A stretch of DNA of 64,000 bases from Diacronema lutheri (GCA_019448385.1 JAGTXO010000003.1:186001-250000); one strand, 5' to 3'; numbered from the stretch's first letter, positions 1 to 10,473 are shown. Numbers and translations are program-made. The notes: generated by a model not told the origin, from the letters alone.

Positions 1-1457
1 TACTTGGCCGACTTTGAGAGGATGTTCTGCGCGGCGCCGCAGAGCACGGCGAGCATGAGCGGCGTCGTGCCGAGTGCGCGCACGATCCACGGCGCGAGCG
101 CGTCGTTGAAGAGGATCAGCCCGAAGAAGGCGCCGCCCGTCGCGAGCAGGACGCTCGGCGTGACGAGGGCTGCCACGCCCCAGCCGAACACCTTGAAGAC
201 GCGCTGGCCGATCAGCATCATCACGAGCGTCGCGGCGCCGGTGGCGCTGGAGAAGGAGCCCATGAACTCGGAGTAGTCGTTCGGGTTGGGGAAGGCCGCC
301 TTGAGCTTCGACTTCCACGAGACCTCGACGATGTTGATCGACATGCCGTACGCGATCACGAGGAGCGCGAGGTTGCGGATGTACGCCGACTTGGCGAGGA
401 ACGCGGCGCTCTCGCGGATGCCCATCTGCGTCTTCGTCTTCGCCTTCTTCGCCGCCGCGTTCCCCATGCACGCCGGGTCCGTCATCACGTTGAGCTGGAT
501 GTGTCGGAAGAGCGCAAGAATCGCACAGCCCGACACGGCGACCGCGCCCATCAGGTACTTGAGCGACGCGCCCCACGGGTCGATGGCGGCCATCGCGGGC
601 ATCGTCGCCCACGCCCTGCGCAGCCCGGACACGTACCGCACGTACTGCCCCGAGAAGATGAGCGCCACGTTTGCGCCCAAGCCGAAGAGGGGGTAGTACT
701 TCTTGGCCTCCGAGACGGTCGTCACCTCGTTGGCAAAGCCCCAGAAGAGGAGCGACGCGACGACGGAGCCCCACAGCTCGGCCATCGTGTAGAAGACGGC
801 GAAGGTCCAATTGCGCACGATCCCGATCGGCCCGGCGAAACCGGCGGGCAGCGCCGCGACGAGCACGTCGGCGAGCGCGTTCGGGTGGAGGAACGCCTGG
901 TTGGGGTAGATCACCATCGCGAAGGCGGCGAAGAAGAGGAGGAAGGGGACGAGGCAGATGTAGAAGACGGTCTCGCGCTTGTACCGGTTGGTCAGCTTCG
1001 AGTAGAGCATCGTGAAGAGCACCGCGCCGGGCAGGTTGACGTACGTCTTGAGGAAGGGGATGATCTCGGCGCCCGAGCCGCGCGCCGTCACGACGAGCAC
1101 GTCCTTCGTGTCGCGCAAAATGGTGTAGTTGAAGAGGATGAAGAAGAACATGAGGCCGAGCGGCAGCACCTTTTTCAGCTCCGACGCCGGCGGCAGCGCG
1201 CCGCCCTGCTCGCCCTCACTCGGCGCCGCCGCGCCGGGCGGCGTCGACGCGAGCACGCGGCCGCGCGCGCCGCGCGCGCCAGGCGCGCGCGCGCCAAGCA
1301 AAGGCGCGGGCGCGGCGCCGTGCAGCGCGAGGTGCAGCGGGCGCGGCGACGCCGCCATGGCGCGCGCCGCGCCCCGCGCCCGAAGCGCCGACGCGCCCGC
1401 GCCCGCGCTGAACGCGCCGGCGGCGGGCAGAAGCGCGATGGCGAGAAGGGAGCGCAT
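1..1457 (-). CDS. Plastid ATP/ADP translocase (NTT/TLC family), C-terminus beyond the window
   Basis: Nucleotide transporter that exchanges ATP and ADP across the plastid envelope. Reading the minus strand from ATG 1457 gives one uninterrupted frame to the window edge. It opens with a hydrophobic leader (MRSLLAIALLPAAGAFSAG) and an Arg/Ala-rich, acid-poor stretch. An Ala-Phe junction after a signal peptide is the usual bipartite targeting signature of complex red plastids. From about residue 95 the mature family sequence appears: LKKVLPLGLMFFFILFNYTI, then LRDTKDVLVVTARGSGAE and IIPFLKTYVNLPGA, followed by many hydrophobic helices. The last codons visible read NILSKSAK, the place where family members continue about 25-60 residues further, so the 3' end is cut by the window. 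It is divergent from the kinase-phosphatase gene, with only 79 bp between start codons. The family assignment is very secure; plastid location is inferred from the leader. Confidence 0.95.
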   Translation of the reverse strand, partial: MRSLLAIALLPAAGAFSAGAGASALRARGAARAMAASPRPLHLALHGAAPAPLLGARAPGARGARGRVLASTPPGAAAPSEGEQGGALPPASELKKVLPLGLMFFFILFNYTILRDTKDVLVVTARGSGAEIIPFLKTYVNLPGAVLFTMLYSKLTNRYKRETVFYICLVPFLLFFAAFAMVIYPNQAFLHPNALADVLVAALPAGFAGPIGIVRNWTFAVFYTMAELWGSVVASLLFWGFANEVTTVSEAKKYYPLFGLGANVALIFSGQYVRYVSGLRRAWATMPAMAAIDPWGASLKYLMGAVAVSGCAILALFRHIQLNVMTDPACMGNAAAKKAKTKTQMGIRESAAFLAKSAYIRNLALLVIAYGMSINIVEVSWKSKLKAAFPNPNDYSEFMGSFSSATGAATLVMMLIGQRVFKVFGWGVAALVTPSVLLATGGAFFGLILFNDALAPWIVRALGTTPLMLAVLCGAAQNILSKSAK

Positions 1458-1536
1458 GACGGGCGATCGACGACGCGCCTTCGATCGGCTTCTCAAATTT
1501 TGGGCCCACGCACGCGCGCGCGCGCGGGGCGTTCTC
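1458..1536. promoter_or_regulatory. Short bidirectional promoter region
   Basis: Only 79 bp separate the start codons of the plastid transporter (-) and the kinase-PP2C gene (+). It holds CG-dinucleotide runs and a short AT-richer patch (TCTCAAATTTTGGG near 1492-1505). Both transcripts must start within this gap or inside each other's 5' region. No TATA box is evident. Confidence 0.4.
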
Positions 1537-3615
1537 ATGGTGTCGGTGGCGAACGTCGCGTACGCCGACCTCGAGCGCGTGCGCACGCTGCACGAGACGG
1601 GCGCGACGGAGGTGTTCACGGCGCGACGCGCCGCGTCAGCCGAGCTGCTCGTCGTCAAGCGCGCCAAGATCACCGAGGCGGCCGCGATCACGCGCTTCCG
1701 CGACGAGGCCGACCTGCTGCGCGCGGCCGGCGCCGGCGCGCGCGCGGCGGCGGCGGCAGTCGCGGCGGCGGTGGGCGGCGCCGCGCCGACACCGACGATC
1801 GTCGCGCTGCTCGGCGTGCTCGTCGAACCGCCGCGCTACGCGCTCCTCCTCCCGTACCACCGCCACGGCAACCTGTACGACGCGCTGCACGCGCCCGGCG
1901 CGGCCGAGCTGCCGCTGCGCGCGGCGCTCTCACTCGGCGCGGACGTGCTGCGCGCGCTCGAGGCGGTGCACGACGCGGGGGTGGTGCACCGTGACGTCAA
2001 GCCGCACAACATCCTCCTCGCCGATGACGGCACCGCCGTCCTCGCCGACTTTGGCATCGCGTGCCGCGCGGCCGAGCTCGACGCGCAGCGGCGCGGCGAC
2101 GCGCCCGCGCCGGCCGCGCCGTCGGGCGGCGTGTACCGCCTCTTCGTCGTGGGCACGCTGCCGTACATGGCGCCCGAGTGCCTCCGCGCCACGCCCGCCT
2201 CGCCCGCCTCCGACGCGTACGCCGCCGCCATCGTGCTCAACGAGCTCGTGACGGGCGCGATTCCGTACGCCGGCGCGCGCACCTCCGCGCTGCAGATGCA
2301 CACGGTCATCGAGGCGCGGCTGGGCTGCGACGCGCTCGCCGCGGCGGTGGTCGCCGACGCGCTCCGCCCCGACCTGCCCGACGAGGCGCGCGCGCCGCCC
2401 AGCCTTATCCTCCTGACGATCCGCCTGTGGAGCCCGTCGCCATCGCTCCGGCCGCACGCGCGCGCCGCGCGTGCCGCGCTCGACGCCGCCGCCGCCGAGG
2501 CGGGGCTCGGCGCCGAGGCGGGCGGCGCGGCCGGGCGCGAGGCCGTGCGCGACGCGCTCGCCGCGCGCGACGCGCGCGCCGCCGCCGCCGCCGCCGCGGG
2601 CGCGGGCATGGGCGAGGGCGAGGGCGAGGGCGCGGGCGTGCCGCCACCGCCGCCACCGCCGCAGCCGACGCGCGACGCGGCCGCGCTCGCCGGCGGCGCG
2701 CCGCTCGCGCCGTTGCGCAGCGGCGACGGCCCATCCGCCGCGCCGCGGCTGCGCGTCGCCGGCGCAGTTGAAGCCAGCGCTGGTCGGCGCGGCGCTGACA
2801 GTATGGAGGACCGTGCTGTGCTCAGACTCCACCCGCGCGGGGCAGAGGCGGCGGCGTCGCTCGCCCTCGTGCTCGACGGGCACGGCGGCGCGGGCTGCGC
2901 GGCGTACTGCGAGCGGGCGATCCCGGCGGCGCTCGACGCGGCGCTGGCAGAGCGCGGCGCAGCCGCGGCCGCGGCGGGCGGCGGCGGCGACGCGCGCGCG
3001 GACGCCGACGCCGCCGCCGACGCGGCGTTTGCGCGCGAGGCGCTGCGCGGCGCGTTTGATGGCGCGCACCGCGGCTGGCTGCGCTCGGCGCGCGTGGACG
3101 ATTCGGGCGCGGCAGCCATCGCTCTCCTCCTCACCGACAGTTGGCACGGCGGGCGCGCCGCGCTGCACGTCTGCGCGGCGGGCGACTGCGTCGCGCTGCT
3201 CGTGCGGCGCGGCGAGCCGTTCCTCGTTAGCCGAGCCCACGTCGCGTCGGACGCGGATGAGGCGACCGCCGTGCTCGCGCGCGGCGGCACGGTGCGCGCG
3301 GGCCCCGACGGCAAGGCGCGCGTTGGCGGCCTGATCCAACTGACGCGCGCCCTGGGCGACCGGCGTCTCATCGACGCCGGAGTGAGCGCGCAGCCGGAGG
3401 TGGCGACGGTGTGGCTTGAGCCGGGCGAGGACGATCTCGTCATCGTCGGCACGGACGGCCTCTTCGAGGCGATGACGCCCGCCGAGGCCGTGCGCATCGC
3501 GCGCGCCACCGTGCGCTCCGCCGACATGCTCGCGCGCCGGCTCGTCACCGAGGCGCTCGCGCGCGGCTCGAGTGACAACGTGACCGCTCTCGTGCTCCTC
3601 CTCAGCTGGTGCTGA
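1537..3615 (+). CDS. Protein kinase fused to PP2C-type phosphatase
   Basis: A single 692-residue frame carries two opposing activities. The kinase half (about 10-330) has the ATP-binding Lys near residue 41 in VVKR, the catalytic loop HRDVKPHNIL at 151-160, DFG at 171-173, and an APE-type motif after GTLPYMAPE. The glycine-rich loop is poor (ETGATEVFTAR). After a low-complexity linker rich in Ala, Gly, Glu and Pro, the PP2C half begins with SMEDRAV. It has DGHGG at 447-451, LTRALGDR, GTDGLFEA near 638-645 and SSDN at 678-681, which are the metal-binding Asp residues of the family. Plants and protists have a few kinase-PP2C fusions, so the architecture is known but uncommon. I chose ATG 1537 because upstream in-frame ATGs (1438, 1456) lie inside the divergent neighbour. 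No intron is needed. Confidence 0.9.
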   Translation: MVSVANVAYADLERVRTLHETGATEVFTARRAASAELLVVKRAKITEAAAITRFRDEADLLRAAGAGARAAAAAVAAAVGGAAPTPTIVALLGVLVEPPRYALLLPYHRHGNLYDALHAPGAAELPLRAALSLGADVLRALEAVHDAGVVHRDVKPHNILLADDGTAVLADFGIACRAAELDAQRRGDAPAPAAPSGGVYRLFVVGTLPYMAPECLRATPASPASDAYAAAIVLNELVTGAIPYAGARTSALQMHTVIEARLGCDALAAAVVADALRPDLPDEARAPPSLILLTIRLWSPSPSLRPHARAARAALDAAAAEAGLGAEAGGAAGREAVRDALAARDARAAAAAAAGAGMGEGEGEGAGVPPPPPPPQPTRDAAALAGGAPLAPLRSGDGPSAAPRLRVAGAVEASAGRRGADSMEDRAVLRLHPRGAEAAASLALVLDGHGGAGCAAYCERAIPAALDAALAERGAAAAAAGGGGDARADADAAADAAFAREALRGAFDGAHRGWLRSARVDDSGAAAIALLLTDSWHGGRAALHVCAAGDCVALLVRRGEPFLVSRAHVASDADEATAVLARGGTVRAGPDGKARVGGLIQLTRALGDRRLIDAGVSAQPEVATVWLEPGEDDLVIVGTDGLFEAMTPAEAVRIARATVRSADMLARRLVTEALARGSSDNVTALVLLLSWC

Positions 3616-3662
3616 CGACTCTGGCTACAGAATTCCCCTGCGAGGGGGCTTAACGTACAAGC

Positions 3663-5658
3663 TTACAACATGCGCGCTGCTGCGCCGCCTCGGGCCCCGC
3701 CGCCCCGCCCATCGCGGCGTGTTTGCTCCTGCCGCCGTGACGTGCCGCACGCGCTCAACGGCGGGAACGGTCGCGTGTCCGCGATGCCCACACGCGGCCG
3801 CGGCAGCTGCGAGCTGGAGGGCGGCGTGGGCGCGCCGCTCATGGCCGGTGGCGACGCGCTTCGCGCAGCCGCGCCGAATGGCGATAGCGCAGCCGCGGGC
3901 CCTGTCGCGACCGCGGCCGGCGGCTCCGCGTGCGCTACGGCGGCTGCACGCGACTCGCGTGGCTCGCGAGGGCCAGGCGAAAGCCGGCCGCCACTCGGCG
4001 GCGAGCGCTCAGCTGCGCGCCCTGGCCCTCCGCATGCGAGCCCGCCACCGCCTGCACTCTCGCCTGCCGCCCCGCTGCCACCGCTGCACGCCTCGGCCGC
4101 GCCCGCCGTCGCCGCAGCGCGCGCGCCGCCGGCCTTGCCCGTGCCCCGTCCGCCGTGTGACGCGGCGGCATCCGATGGCACAGGCGGATCGAGCCGCGCG
4201 GGTCGAGGCATGGCGCTCGCCGAGCCCAGCCCGCCGCCCCCAACGGCCATCGCCGAGCCCAGCCCGCCGCCCCCAACGGCCATCGCCGAGCCCAGCCCGC
4301 CGCCCCCAACGGCCATCGCCGAGCCCAGCCCGCCGCCCCCAACGGCCATCGCCGCGCCGCCCGCCGCGCCGTGCGACAGGTGCGCGGCGGCAGACGGGGC
4401 GGCGGTCGCAGGCGCGATGGCCGCGCCGTACGCGCGCGCGACGCGCGAAGGGGCGACGAGGGCGTGGCTTGTGATGGGTGACGGCTGCATTGCGCCCGCG
4501 CGCGCCGAAGACGCGCCCAACCCCGTCTCGCGCAGTCCGGGTGCGACGCCGCCATCGTGCGGGCCCTTTTGCTCGACGCTCGCGCGGCGGCTGTGCGCCG
4601 GCCGGTCGGCGCGCCGGCGCCATAGTGCGGGCGCGGCCGTGCCGGGTAGCTCGCCGATGAGCAGGTCGATCCCGCCGAGTGCGAGCCGTTTCCAGTAGAG
4701 CGGGCAGCCGGCGAAGACGCAGCAGACGACCGCTCCTATCGCAAGGGCGAAGAGCGCCAGGGTCGTTGATGACCAGAGGCCAATCTCAGTGATGGCGCCA
4801 AAGGCGCGGGTGGTCCAGCAGCGCTCGGGGAGCACCGCCGAGATACTCACCACGTCGCCATCGCTGAGCTCGTGCGTGCGCAGCTGAGGCACGTGAAAAG
4901 GAAGGAGGGGGGAAGGGGAGCGGAGGCGGGGGCGGGGCGGGGCGGGGCGAAGGGGGCGGCGGCGGCGCGAGAACGGTGCGAGGGCGGCGTGCGTGTCGGC
5001 GCGCGCGCGATCGCGGCGCGCCATTGCAGCGCGCCGACGGCGGGAGGCGACGCAGGGGCAGCGCGGACGCCGCACACGCGTCGGCGTGCGCCGGTGCAGC
5101 GCGAAGCGTGGCGGTGCGGCACATGCCGGCCGCGAAGCAGCGGTTCGGCGGGCCAATGCCGCATCCGCCACGCGCGCTCCGCTGCGCGCCGCGCGCCGCT
5201 CGCCGCGCGCGCGTGGCGGCGCGCACGAGCGCGGCGGGTAGCGGCAGGCACTGCTCGACGCGGTAGTGACGGCCGCGCTCGGTGAGGCCCGAAGAGGTGA
5301 CGTTGAGCCAGACGAGGCGGCAGGGCTGGCAGCAGTACCGCTCGAGGCCCTCCGTTGCGCAGCAGCCGGGCGCGTCGGCGATGCCCATCGCGGCGCACCG
5401 GTACACCGAGTCCGACTCGAAGCGCTGCGAGACGGTCGGCGGCGGCGTGGAGGGCGGCGCGGTCCAGACGGCGAGCGGCGGGGCGGGCGGCTTGGCCGCG
5501 TGCTCCTTGAAGCCCTGGGAGAGCCCGTGGAAGAAATCCGAGGCCGTGCCCGGCTTGCCCAACGCGGCCGCATGCCACACGGCCGCGGCGAGCATCGCCT
5601 CCGCAGCGGGCAGCTTGTCGACCTCGGCCAAGTCCGCCCTCGACCGTTGAAGCAGCAT
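3663..5658 (-). CDS. Cys-rich single-pass membrane protein with internal tandem repeat (function unknown)
   Basis: Two-exon model: exon 1 5658-5227 (144 codons, phase 0), GT-AG intron 5226-4884, exon 2 4883-3663, giving 550 residues. Exon 1 holds a Cys-rich stretch (CCATEGLERYCCQPCRLVWL) and an N-glycosylation-like NVTSS. Exon 2 starts LRTHELSDGDVVSISAVLPE and contains one strong transmembrane segment (WSSTTLALFALAIGAVVCCVFAGC). It then becomes a low-complexity Ala/Gly/Pro/Ser tail that includes four exact 11-residue repeats. The start codon overlaps that of the plus-strand oxygenase gene (CATG at 5656-5659). I do not recognise a family. The acceptor CCTCAG is clear; the donor was chosen because it alone keeps phase next to the end of similarity in character. 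The C-terminal tail is the least certain part. Confidence 0.6.
4222..4353. repeat. Four exact copies of a 33-bp tandem repeat
   Basis: The 33-bp unit beginning GAGCCCAGCCCGCCGCCCCC is present four times with no mismatch between 4222 and 4353. On the minus strand it encodes an 11-residue unit (AMAVGGGGLGS) within the tail of the Cys-rich membrane protein. Exact identity implies recent expansion or homogenisation. Confidence 0.95.
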
Positions 5659-7357
5659 GGCGGCGGTGGTGGTCGCGTTGTTCCTGCAACACGACCACCT
5701 TTTGCTGCCGCGGACGGTCCTGCTGCCGAGGGACGGTTGCGCGCGCGGCGACGGCGTTTCGACCGAGCTATGCGCACCGCCGCTCGCCGCGCACCCACTC
5801 ACCGCCGTCGCGGTCAGCCCGCTCCTCGACCGCGCGCTGTGCGAGCGGTTTGTCGCGGCCGCCGAGGCGGCGGCCGCGCGCGCCGGCGGCTGGCGGAGCG
5901 TGCTGCGCTACGAGACGCGCGAGGTGCCGCTCGCCGAAATCCCCGAATTGCAACGTTGGTACGACGCGCACGGCGCCTCGCGCCTCGCCGCCCTCCTCCG
6001 CTCGCACCACGTGCCGCGCGGTCCGGCCGGCTCGCCGCCGCTCGCGCTCGCGCTCTTCGACTCGAACGTCGTCAAGTACGACGCGCGCGACGCGGAGGGC
6101 TCGCGCGGCGTGACGATGCACACGGACGGTGAAGACGTGTTCACCTTCAACGTGCTCCTCTCGCCGCGCGCTGCGTTTGGCGCCGGCGCGCATCCGGCGG
6201 GCGCTGGCACGCGCGCACCGCCGGACGGCGGCGGCGACTGCGACGGCGAAGGGCCGGGCCGGCGCGGCGTCGGCGCCTACTTTGCACACCTGAACCGCAC
6301 GGCATGCGTGGCGCAGGGCGAGGTGCTCACCTACTACGGCGGCCTCGCCCACTCGTCGGGCGAGCCGCTTGGCTGGGGCGTGCGATACGTGTGGCAAGGC
6401 TTCTACCGGCCCATGCCGCCGGCCGCGCGGCGGGTGGCGGGCGCGGACGGCGGCGCGGGTGCGCGACTGGCCGCGCTCGACGCCGAGCTGCTCGCCGTGA
6501 GCGCGCCGCTCGCGCGCGCCGCCGTCACCGCCGTCGAGCGCGCGCCGGACTTTGACCGGACGGCGCTTGCGCGGCTTCTGGCCAACCTGTGCGCCGTGCA
6601 GGGCAGGCAGCAAGAGCAGCTGCACGTGAAGGAGGCGGAGGCGTCGGAGGAGGAGGCAAAGGGTGCGCTCGACGCGTGCAAGCGCGCCATTGCCGCCGAG
6701 CCCACCGCCGGCGCGTACAACAACCTCGCCCTCGTGCTCGCGCGCACGGGCGACGCTCTCGCCGCCGAGGCCGCGCTGCGCGCGGGCTTGGCGCTGCTCG
6801 CGCAGCGCGCGGCGTGGTGCGGCGCGCGGCGCGGCGCGAGCGACGGCGGCGAGGACGGCGCGGCGCGGCCGCCAGCGGACGCGCAGCACTCGTGCGCGCG
6901 TGACGCACCCGAGGGCGCAGAGCTGTGGTCCAACCTCGGCGCGCTGCTGCGCGAGCAGCGTGGGCGCGGCGCGGACGCGGCGGCGGCGTGTGACGCCGCT
7001 GTCGCGCTCGCGCCCGACGTGTCGGCGCTGCACGCGAATCGGGGCGCAGCGTACGCCGAGCTCGACCCGATCGAGGCGCGCCGCGCATATGAGCGTGCCC
7101 TCGAGCTCGATCCCCGCGCGGCAAATGCCCGCTTCAGCATGGCTGTGCTGCTGCTGCGCGCGGGCGACGCGGACGGCGCGGCTCGCGCGCTGCGCGAGGT
7201 GCTGCGCGACGAGCCGCGCGACGACGAGGCGCGGCGAGCGCTCGCGCGCGCGCTTGTCGAGCTCGGCCGGCTCGACGAGGCGATCGCGCTCGGCCGCGAG
7301 GGCGCGCGCCTCTCCGCGCCGGGTGCCGACGTGCGGCCGGCCGGCGCCGCCGGCTGA
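5657..7357 (+). CDS. 2-oxoglutarate/Fe(II) dioxygenase (prolyl-4-hydroxylase-like) with C-terminal TPRs
   Basis: A 566-residue protein in one exon. Residues 50-250 form a P4Hc-type dioxygenase: iron ligands His155 and Asp157 (VTMHTDGED) and distal His232 (GGLAHSSGEP), and Arg243 in GVRYVWQGFYRP is the likely 2-oxoglutarate salt-bridge residue. An insertion rich in Gly and Ala separates the two halves of the barrel. From about 330 to the end there are at least four tetratricopeptide units, such as AYNNLALVLARTGDALAAEA and ANRGAAYAELDPIEARRAYE. The family hydroxylates prolyl or similar side chains; the TPRs probably recruit substrate, which cannot be named from sequence. Its ATG overlaps the start codon of the divergent gene by two bases. 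It converges with DNAI2, with about 215 bp between stop codons. Confidence 0.88.
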   Translation: MAAVVVALFLQHDHLLLPRTVLLPRDGCARGDGVSTELCAPPLAAHPLTAVAVSPLLDRALCERFVAAAEAAAARAGGWRSVLRYETREVPLAEIPELQRWYDAHGASRLAALLRSHHVPRGPAGSPPLALALFDSNVVKYDARDAEGSRGVTMHTDGEDVFTFNVLLSPRAAFGAGAHPAGAGTRAPPDGGGDCDGEGPGRRGVGAYFAHLNRTACVAQGEVLTYYGGLAHSSGEPLGWGVRYVWQGFYRPMPPAARRVAGADGGAGARLAALDAELLAVSAPLARAAVTAVERAPDFDRTALARLLANLCAVQGRQQEQLHVKEAEASEEEAKGALDACKRAIAAEPTAGAYNNLALVLARTGDALAAEAALRAGLALLAQRAAWCGARRGASDGGEDGAARPPADAQHSCARDAPEGAELWSNLGALLREQRGRGADAAAACDAAVALAPDVSALHANRGAAYAELDPIEARRAYERALELDPRAANARFSMAVLLLRAGDADGAARALREVLRDEPRDDEARRALARALVELGRLDEAIALGREGARLSAPGADVRPAGAAG

Positions 7358-7572
7358 GCGCGCATCTCTGATGAATCGCTCCTATTTGCGTGCGTGCTGT
7401 GTCGTCTCTGGAGGATTGGATGCGATGCGTCCGATTCGCAGCTCGCACTCGCCAGTGAATTCAAAGTGTGACGGAACGACGGGCGGAAAAACATCAAGGC
7501 CCATAGATGTTGTGGTTGTGGTCGAATCGGGCTCAAGTGTCTCTCTCCGCACCCCTCCCCTACCCCCCGCTT

Positions 7573-10473
7573 TCAGTCCTTGCGGTTCGCCTCGAGCTCC
7601 TTCTGCTCGTACTCGGCGATCGTGTCGTAGAACTCCTGCTCGACCGCCTTGAGCGCCTCGTCCGTCGGTTGGAGCGCAGTGGGGTCGCGCTGCGCCTCCG
7701 ACTCCTTCGCGGCCTGCGCGCGGCGAGGCCGAGCGGGGGCGGGGTCGGGGTCGGAGGGAGGTTCGGATGAGGTCCAGGTGAGCGAGTGGCGCACGTTACG
7801 CGGCACTGGCGCGTATCCGCCTGCCCACGCCAAGGTCGCGGTGCGTGGAGCCAAAAGGCGGCGCGGCGTGGCGCGTGCCTTCTTGGCGAGCTCCTTGGCG
7901 CGCGCCTCGAGGTTTTTCTCCTTCTTGAACTCGCGGTCGAGCATCTGCTGCATCGACTGCTTCTCCTGCGGCTGCTGCACCGCGAGGGAGTTGCACAGCT
8001 CCATCAAGTAGACCGACCCGTCGACCGAGCCCGTCGCAAGGATGACCCCGCCCTCCTGCACGCGCACGGCCTGCAGGCCATCGTCGTCTACCTGCAGCGT
8101 GAGCGTTGGCTCGTTCACCTGCCCTCGCCGCGGCGGGCGGTGGTGGCGGGGAGCAGCGGCGCGCGGCGGCGGCGGCAGGTTGGTGACGCGCGCGCAGCAC
8201 GGTGGGCCAAATAGCCCCAACCCCCGCAGCCCCCCCACCTCCCCCCTCCTCTCCCATGCGCGCGAGCGCGCGGCGTGCGCGGCGCGCCTTGTAGAAGAGG
8301 TCCCAGATGTCGAGCGTGCCGTCCATCTTCGACGAGAAGAAGACGGCAGGCCGCGTGGGCGACCAGCACGCCGAGAGGAGATAGGCCGAGTGATACGCGG
8401 AGGTCATGATGGGCGTGCGCAGCTCTTCGGACCAGAGCATGTGCCGCCAGTCGCCGATCGAGAGGAAGTACTTTGGGAAGAAGGGGTTGCGCTGCAGCGC
8501 GTACCTACGCCACCGATGCGCGCGCGCGCCGCGCGCGCGTGGCGAGGTTGGTGCTGGCGAGGTTGGTGCTGGCGAGGTTGGTGCTGGCGAGGTTGGTGCT
8601 GGCGAGGTTGGTGCCACGCGGCGCTGCGCGGCGCGCGGCGCGGTGCAGCGGGCGCGCGCAGCGCACGCACGTCGGTCCATGGTGCCCTGAGTAGACGGTG
8701 CCAATCTTATCCTGCGCGCTCTTCCCTTTTCGGTTACACATCAGGATCGTGCCCTGCTCCGTGCCCACCATGAACTTGGTCGGACCGCCCGCCGCTGAGT
8801 ATTCGAGCGAGACGCCGCCCATCGTCACGTCGCCCGAGATGAGCTCGAGCGACTCTGTCGGCTCGCCCAGCTTGCGGATGTCCCACCACAGCACCTGCGC
8901 CCGCGCCGAGCCGGCAGCGCGCGGCGGCGTCGGCGGCGTCGGCGTCGGCGACGGCGGCGCCCACGTGGGGCGGCGGCGCGCGAGCGGCGCGTGGCGGCGC
9001 GGCGCGCGCACCTGGCCGTCGGTCGAGGTGGACGCGCACTCATACGCGGTCTTGCCCTGCAGCCAGACGATAGAGTAGACGGGGTCTCTGTGACTCTTCT
9101 CGATGAGAGACGATTCGACGGGCTCCGAACCGCGCCGCGTGTCCCAATACGAGATGAGGCCGTTATAGCAGCCGCCCGCCAAGAGGAACGCGTCCTTTGA
9201 GTTGTACTCGAGGCACACGAGCTTGGACTGCGGGTTGATCTCGAGCTCGGGCTGGTTCGGGTTGTCCACCGCCCAGATGTACCTGAGGGCGCGAGGAGGG
9301 GCGGTGCAAACGCCGCCCCGCGCGGTGTCCGAGCCGGCGCGCGGCGGCCGGGCGGGCGGGCCGGGCAAGGGCGGCGGGCAGGCGACTCAGGCGGGCGGCG
9401 CGTGCACTCGCTTGTGCGCCGGTGCCGGTGCTCGCGCGCGGCGTGCGGCGTGCGAGGCGGGACGATCCGCGCGCGCGCCGTCCCCGGTCGGCCATCGCTC
9501 GCGCGCTCGCGCGGCAGCCGCGCAACGCCCCCGCCGCGCGCGGATCGAGCAATGGCCTTTCGGCCACACGGCGCCCTCCCCCCTCCGCCCTTCCGCGCGC
9601 AGCCGCGCGCACGACTGGTTGGACGCCGAATCCGCGCGCTCGTCCTGAAACTGGAGGAGCGAGAAGGCGACCGCAATCTTCCGGCCGCCGTCCGGGTGGA
9701 ACGAGAGGGAGGAGACGGTGCGCTTCACCGGGTTGGGGTCCTTGAAGACGGAGAGCGTCTTCGCGGACGGCGCCTCGGACGAATGGTCCGCGTGCTCGCC
9801 GGTGAAGTACCTGTCGCGACGAGCGGCGACCCGCAGCGTGGCGCATGGCCGCGCGCGCGCAAAGGACGGGCAAAGCGGCGGTGCGGCGCGGTGAGAAAGC
9901 GCGACACAGCGGTGGCGGCGACAAGGCCTTGCCGTGCGAGCGAGCGGTCGCGAACAGGCCACGCGCCTCTCCCCATCGCCCGCGCCCGGCCCGACGACGA
10001 GCATGCGCGTGCCCCGCGCCTCGCACGGCAGCACGCGCTCGCCCCAGCCGTCGCGCGCGCGCATGCGCGCACTCCTCGTAAATGTCGATGGCGTTGTTCT
10101 GCTTGATGTGGTGCTCGACAACATCGGCGAGCGCCTTCACCTCGCGTATGTACTCCTCGTCCTTCTCCACCTTCTTGCGGAAGCGCGCCGTCTGGTCCTT
10201 CTCGGCCCAGTCGATGTCCTTTGGCCAACCACCTTCGGCGTGCAGCATCCCGACCGACGCGTACGAGAAGGACTCGGTGTTCACGTCATGTTCGGACATC
10301 TCGGGGATGGCCTGCACGTCCAAGTGCGTCGGGTTGCGCAGCTCATACTGCGTGTCCTTGATCGAGGGGTCGGGCGCAAATTCGTCGAGAAGCTCCGCGG
10401 GCCGGTCGATGAACTGTGTCGTCGGGCGGCCAAACTCGCGCCGGCTCTTCTGGTAGACGTAGACGATCTCCAT
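7573..10473 (-). CDS. DNAI2: Axonemal outer-arm dynein intermediate chain 2 (DNAI2 / ODA6), WD40 protein
   Basis: Scaffold chain of the outer dynein arm that binds the heavy chains and docks them on flagellar doublets. Exons by hand: 10473-10073, 9810-9613, 9282-9012, 8894-8671, 8504-8288, 8118-7879, 7713-7573, totalling 1,692 nt or 563 residues, close to the animal and green-algal length. The N-terminus [18 protein letters not shown], then [20 protein letters not shown] and [12 protein letters not shown] are diagnostic. Later exons carry WD40 blades ([60 protein letters not shown]) and the charged helical C-terminus. Five introns are GT-AG. Introns 5 and 6 appear to use GC donors (AAG|GCGCGC and AAG|GCACGC). 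Its presence shows the organism builds motile flagella. Confidence 0.95.
8541..8615. repeat. Five 15-bp tandem repeats inside DNAI2 intron 4
   Basis: The unit GGCGAGGTTGGTGCT occurs five times without interruption (the last ends in C). It lies wholly within the intron between exons ending at 8671 and starting at 8504, so it does not affect the protein. Confidence 0.95.

Noticed and set aside
501-1994. Plus-strand Arg/His-rich frame over the plastid transporter
   Set aside because: Antisense to a clear transporter and spans the divergent promoter.
8541-8615. CRISPR-like array
   Set aside because: Fifteen-bp units are contiguous without spacers and lie in an intron of a eukaryotic gene. The 33-bp units at 4222-4353 are likewise head-to-tail.
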